The notes under the pieces were generated by a model that saw nothing but the letters and a program-made list of their open reading frames with translations, made no database searches and was not told the origin of the DNA. 64,000 nucleotides of DNA from Pontibacter amylolyticus (GTDB lineage Bacteria; Bacteroidota; Bacteroidia; Cytophagales; Hymenobacteraceae). Made by a program: the position numbers and the translations under genes. The stretch lies in NCBI RefSeq assembly GCF_014638845.1, contig NZ_BMFP01000002.1:328373-392372 (forward strand). The letters run 5' to 3'. Positions 61,459 through 64,000 of this stretch are shown here, in pieces (position 1 is the stretch's first letter; the number at the start of each line of letters is the position of its first letter).

Positions 61459-62322
61459 ATGATGTTTTCTTTACTTTACCTGGCCGCTCACAAGGCGGCT
61501 TACTCCGGCTTATTGCTTTCGTTCATGTTTACCGGGCTTTCTTCCGGAAATTCCGATAATGCAAAAAATAACGGTACTACTGCCAAAAGCACGGGTGCTA
61601 CCACGAAGACCACATTGATCACTTCTTCGAGCCTGAAAGGTATAGACGTGTCCAAGTGGCAGAAAGAAGTGGACTGGGACCAGGTACGGGACGCTGACGT
61701 GACGTTTGCATTCGTAAAGGCAACGCAGGACGACTACAGGCTGGACCCTTACTTCGCCCGCAACTGGGCCGAAACAAAGCGTGTGGGCATCAAGCGGGGC
61801 GCCTATCATTTTTTTATACCTGCCGCGCCGGTGCAGGGCCAGATCGAGATGTTCATCAATACCGTAGAGTTGCATGAAGGCGATTTGCCGCCTGTGCTGG
61901 ACGTGGAAGTGATTGAAAAGCACACCTCCCCGGCCGACATGCGAAAGAATATGCGTATCTGGCTGGAGGCCGTTACAGCGCACTATGGCGTGAAGCCCAT
62001 CATCTATACCAACCAGAACTTCTACCGCCGCTGGCTGCAGGGGCACTTCAAGGACTACCATTTCTGGATTGCCCGCTACAATACCATCGAGCCTGACATT
62101 CACCACGAAGACAAATGGCTCTTTTGGCAATATACCGATACAGGCCGGCTGGCTGGCGTCAACGCCGCTATTGATCTTAACTACTTTGCAGGCGACCTCA
62201 ACAGCCTGAACCTGATGTGTGTGCCTCCTAAACTTATACCTTACCCGGAGAAGGTGATCTTAGCCGAACTCGAGCAATTGCCCGCCGTGAAGCTTTTGGC
62301 TAACAATTACGAACAACAGTAA
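61459..62322 (+). CDS. Secreted GH25 lysozyme-type muramidase
   Basis: 287 residues. N-terminal hydrophobic signal segment, a Ser/Thr/Lys linker (about 30-58), then a GH25 domain from about 59: GIDVSKWQKEVDWDQV, FAFVKATQDDYRLDPYFARNW, GAYHFFIP, PPVLDVEVIEKH with the catalytic Asp/Glu pair, YTNQNFYRRWL, FWIARYN and WLFWQYTDTGRLAGVNAAIDLNYF. Cleaves the beta-1,4 bond between MurNAc and GlcNAc in peptidoglycan; useful in cell-wall turnover. Alone, closed by a strong terminator. Confidence 0.88.
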   Translation: MMFSLLYLAAHKAAYSGLLLSFMFTGLSSGNSDNAKNNGTTAKSTGATTKTTLITSSSLKGIDVSKWQKEVDWDQVRDADVTFAFVKATQDDYRLDPYFARNWAETKRVGIKRGAYHFFIPAAPVQGQIEMFINTVELHEGDLPPVLDVEVIEKHTSPADMRKNMRIWLEAVTAHYGVKPIIYTNQNFYRRWLQGHFKDYHFWIARYNTIEPDIHHEDKWLFWQYTDTGRLAGVNAAIDLNYFAGDLNSLNLMCVPPKLIPYPEKVILAELEQLPAVKLLANNYEQQ

Positions 62323-62335
62323 GATTTCCTAAGCG

Positions 62336-62390
62336 AAACAAACGAAGCGAGCCCTGCCATCACTGTGCAGAGCTCGCTTCGTTTGTTTTT
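62336..62390 (+). terminator. Terminator of the GH25 gene
   Basis: AAACAAACGAAGCGAGC (62336-62352) pairs with GCTCGCTTCGTTTGTTT (62372-62388), a perfect 17-bp stem, followed by TT. Confidence 0.82.
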
Positions 62391-62413
62391 GATGGTTATG
62401 CGTAACCAGGTAT

Positions 62414-62698
62414 ATGAAAATGGGATTCGCCTCTGTGATAATCGGTTTGATCGGGCTGATCGTGATCACCTATTTCTACCTGCAGGCAGAAGAAATCCAG
62501 GTGGATACAGGCGAGGCGCTGCACATGGCTTCCGTTTACACCATGAGCCTCCCGCTGCGGGTTGCTTTGTTTACAGTGGAGGCGCTGGGTGTCCTGCTGG
62601 GCTATCTGGCCTACAGAGGCCGGCACATGAAGCCCGGGCTGCTCGGTATAGGATTGTGCACCCTTTGCCTTATCCTTTTATATGGTTATAGCTTCTAA
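62414..62698 (+). CDS. Small membrane protein, hypothetical
   Basis: 94 residues with three helices (about 4-22, 47-66, 73-92), ATG at 62414 with a second Met at residue 3. No motif recognised. It begins 24 bases after the GH25 terminator, so its promoter would have to overlap that terminator or readthrough supplies it. Confidence 0.55.
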   Translation: MKMGFASVIIGLIGLIVITYFYLQAEEIQVDTGEALHMASVYTMSLPLRVALFTVEALGVLLGYLAYRGRHMKPGLLGIGLCTLCLILLYGYSF

Positions 62699-62744
62699 GG
62701 ACAGCTGCAAACCTTGCACAAGAGCGTGAGAGGTAGATCGTTTA

Positions 62745-64000
62745 CTACTTCAGCATCCGGATGTCCTTGATGCGCAGCTGCAGCGTCACGTTTCCCCTGT
62801 ACTCGTTCTCTTCTATGGTATAGCACACATCAAATGGTATCCCTTTGGAGATGTGTCGGAAGAAGTCGCTAAAGCCAAAGCCGATGGCGTCAATGTCATA
62901 AAACCCGTCCTGCGTCAGGCGCAGCTTCAGGTGGCTGTCACCGACTACCCGCACAGAGCCCGTATCGTACACGCATTCCGAAACGAACACAGGCTTCATG
63001 TTGCCCGGCCCAAAAGGCTCCATCTGTTTGATGATCTTGTAGAAGTTCTGGGTAATCTGGTTGAGCCTGATCTTGGCGTCTACTTCTATCTGCGGGATCT
63101 TCTGGTCTTCGGTAATGGTACGGGCCACCACCTCTTCAAAGCGCTGTCTGAAGGCTGGCACGTTCTCCACCGGCAACGTCAGGCCGGCGGCGTACATGTG
63201 GCCCCCAAACTGATCGAGCAAATCGGAGCAGCTTTCGATGGCGTCGTGCACGTTGAAACCATGCACCGAACGGGCCGAACCGGACGCCTTGCCGTTTGAT
63301 TGCGTGAGGATGATGGTAGGGCGGTAGTAGTGATCGATGCAGCGCGAAGCCACAATACCGATCACGCCCTTGTGCCAGTTCTCTTTGTAGAGCACCGTCG
63401 AGTTGGCATTGCGCAGAAACTCGTCCTCGGCAATCATCTGCAGCGCCTCCTTGGTGATGTTGGAGTCTTTGTCGCGGCGCTCTTTGTTGGACTCGTTGAT
63501 GATATCGGCCATCTCAATGGCCTCTGTCTTCGTCTGAGCCAGCAGCATGCGCACAGAGCGCTTCGCATCGCCCATACGCCCTGCCGCATTAATGCGGGGC
63601 GCAAAGCCGAACACCACACTCGTAATGTCCATCTCACCGGTTATACCTGCCAGTTCCTTGAGCGCCTCAAGCCCCGGACGCAGCGGGCCAGGTCCGTTGA
63701 TCAGCTGCAGACCAAAGTATGCCAGAATGCGGTTCTCTCCCGTGATCGGCACAATGTCGGCGGCAATGCTCACCACCAGCAGGTCGAGCAGCTTGAAGGT
63801 CTCTTCCAGCGGGATGCCCTGCTGCATACAAAAAGCCTGCGCCAGCTTAAAGCCAACGCCACAACCCGAAAGTTCTTTGTAAGGATAAGGGCAATCGATC
63901 TGTTTCGGATCCAGCACTGCCACGGCCTGCGGAATGTCCTCGTCGGGCAAGTGATGGTCGCAGATGATGAAGTCTATACCTAGTGATTTAGCATAGGCCA
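62745..64000 (-). CDS. recJ: Single-stranded-DNA-specific exonuclease RecJ, partial (C-terminal part)
   Basis: 418 codons seen; the frame continues past the right edge without a start. The visible part opens in the DHH domain with GIDFIICDHHLPDEDIPQAVAVLDP (the metal-binding DHH), GCGVGFKLAQAFC, then KGVIGIVASR, and the DHHA1 motif QFGGHMYAAGLTL, and an OB-fold C-terminus. RecJ degrades single-stranded DNA 5' to 3' in repair and recombination. An internal TTG at 63950 is not the real start. Confidence 0.92.
   Translation of the reverse strand, partial: AYAKSLGIDFIICDHHLPDEDIPQAVAVLDPKQIDCPYPYKELSGCGVGFKLAQAFCMQQGIPLEETFKLLDLLVVSIAADIVPITGENRILAYFGLQLINGPGPLRPGLEALKELAGITGEMDITSVVFGFAPRINAAGRMGDAKRSVRMLLAQTKTEAIEMADIINESNKERRDKDSNITKEALQMIAEDEFLRNANSTVLYKENWHKGVIGIVASRCIDHYYRPTIILTQSNGKASGSARSVHGFNVHDAIESCSDLLDQFGGHMYAAGLTLPVENVPAFRQRFEEVVARTITEDQKIPQIEVDAKIRLNQITQNFYKIIKQMEPFGPGNMKPVFVSECVYDTGSVRVVGDSHLKLRLTQDGFYDIDAIGFGFSDFFRHISKGIPFDVCYTIEENEYRGNVTLQLRIKDIRMLK

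Noticed and set aside
1..64000. CRISPR arrays, insertion sequences, rRNA genes
   Set aside because: No regularly spaced direct repeats, transposase motifs or rRNA sequence were seen on either strand.

Overview
The window looks like a chromosomal stretch of a Bacteroidota bacterium of the order Cytophagales, most likely family Hymenobacteraceae (Pontibacter-like). The support is a SusC/SusD pair, DUF1573, DUF4270, DUF4293 and DUF4476 proteins, a type IX secretion (T9SS) cargo domain, a bacterial GGGP synthase, the long NusB form, and promoters of the Bacteroidota type (TTTG, about 19 bases, TAnnTTTG). The genus is an inference. No rRNA, CRISPR array, transposase or integrase was seen.

Layout. 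1-311 is the start of a secreted protein cut by the edge. 450-5505 is a minus-strand housekeeping cluster (coaE, YbbR, yajC, DUF1573 lipoprotein, isocitrate dehydrogenase, YtxH, nusB), followed by a leucine-type dehydrogenase. 6963-12443 holds the two halves of an MdlA/MdlB-like ABC exporter facing each other, with an HTH-like protein, a TetR regulator and a GyrI-like protein between them. 12444-13252 is a repeat-filled gap. 13304-17910 has a PLP enzyme, truA, a very charged secreted protein, a thiolase and a DUF4293 protein. 18114-25265 is an iron-uptake-like module (PepSY reductase-like protein, SusD, SusC, AraC regulator) with a palindromic operator at the SusC promoter. 25526-34046 has a DUF4476 protein, purM, two tandem beta-barrel proteins, an OmpA/TPR lipoprotein and an Fe-S oxidoreductase pair. 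A tRNA-Phe follows at 34215. 34457-43996 carries a TlpA-like thioredoxin with a 36-residue leader gene, a membrane J-protein, GGGP synthase, an AraC regulator, an acyl-CoA dehydrogenase, a zinc peptidase, rfaE2, panD and panC. 44134-48242 is a GT5 half-protein, DUF4270 lipoprotein and glmS block. 53060-64000 has YihY, gltX, an AIM24-like protein, GH3, lptB, a GH25 lysozyme and a recJ cut by the right edge.

Three things stand out. First, 49901-52173 is an AT-rich insert with the logic of integron gene cassettes: two 66-bp attC-like hairpins whose R'' boxes are exact complements of the core site at the start of their own cassette, with no integrase in view. Second, the heptamer AGGTATA (often CAGGTATA) is strongly over-represented on both strands, inside genes in all three frames, in gaps and in terminator loops. 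Third, a 427-bp element at 60091-60517 has 30-bp inverted ends around a single four-helix-bundle gene. All coordinates, motifs and pairings were read by eye; family names rest on recognised motifs, not on searches.
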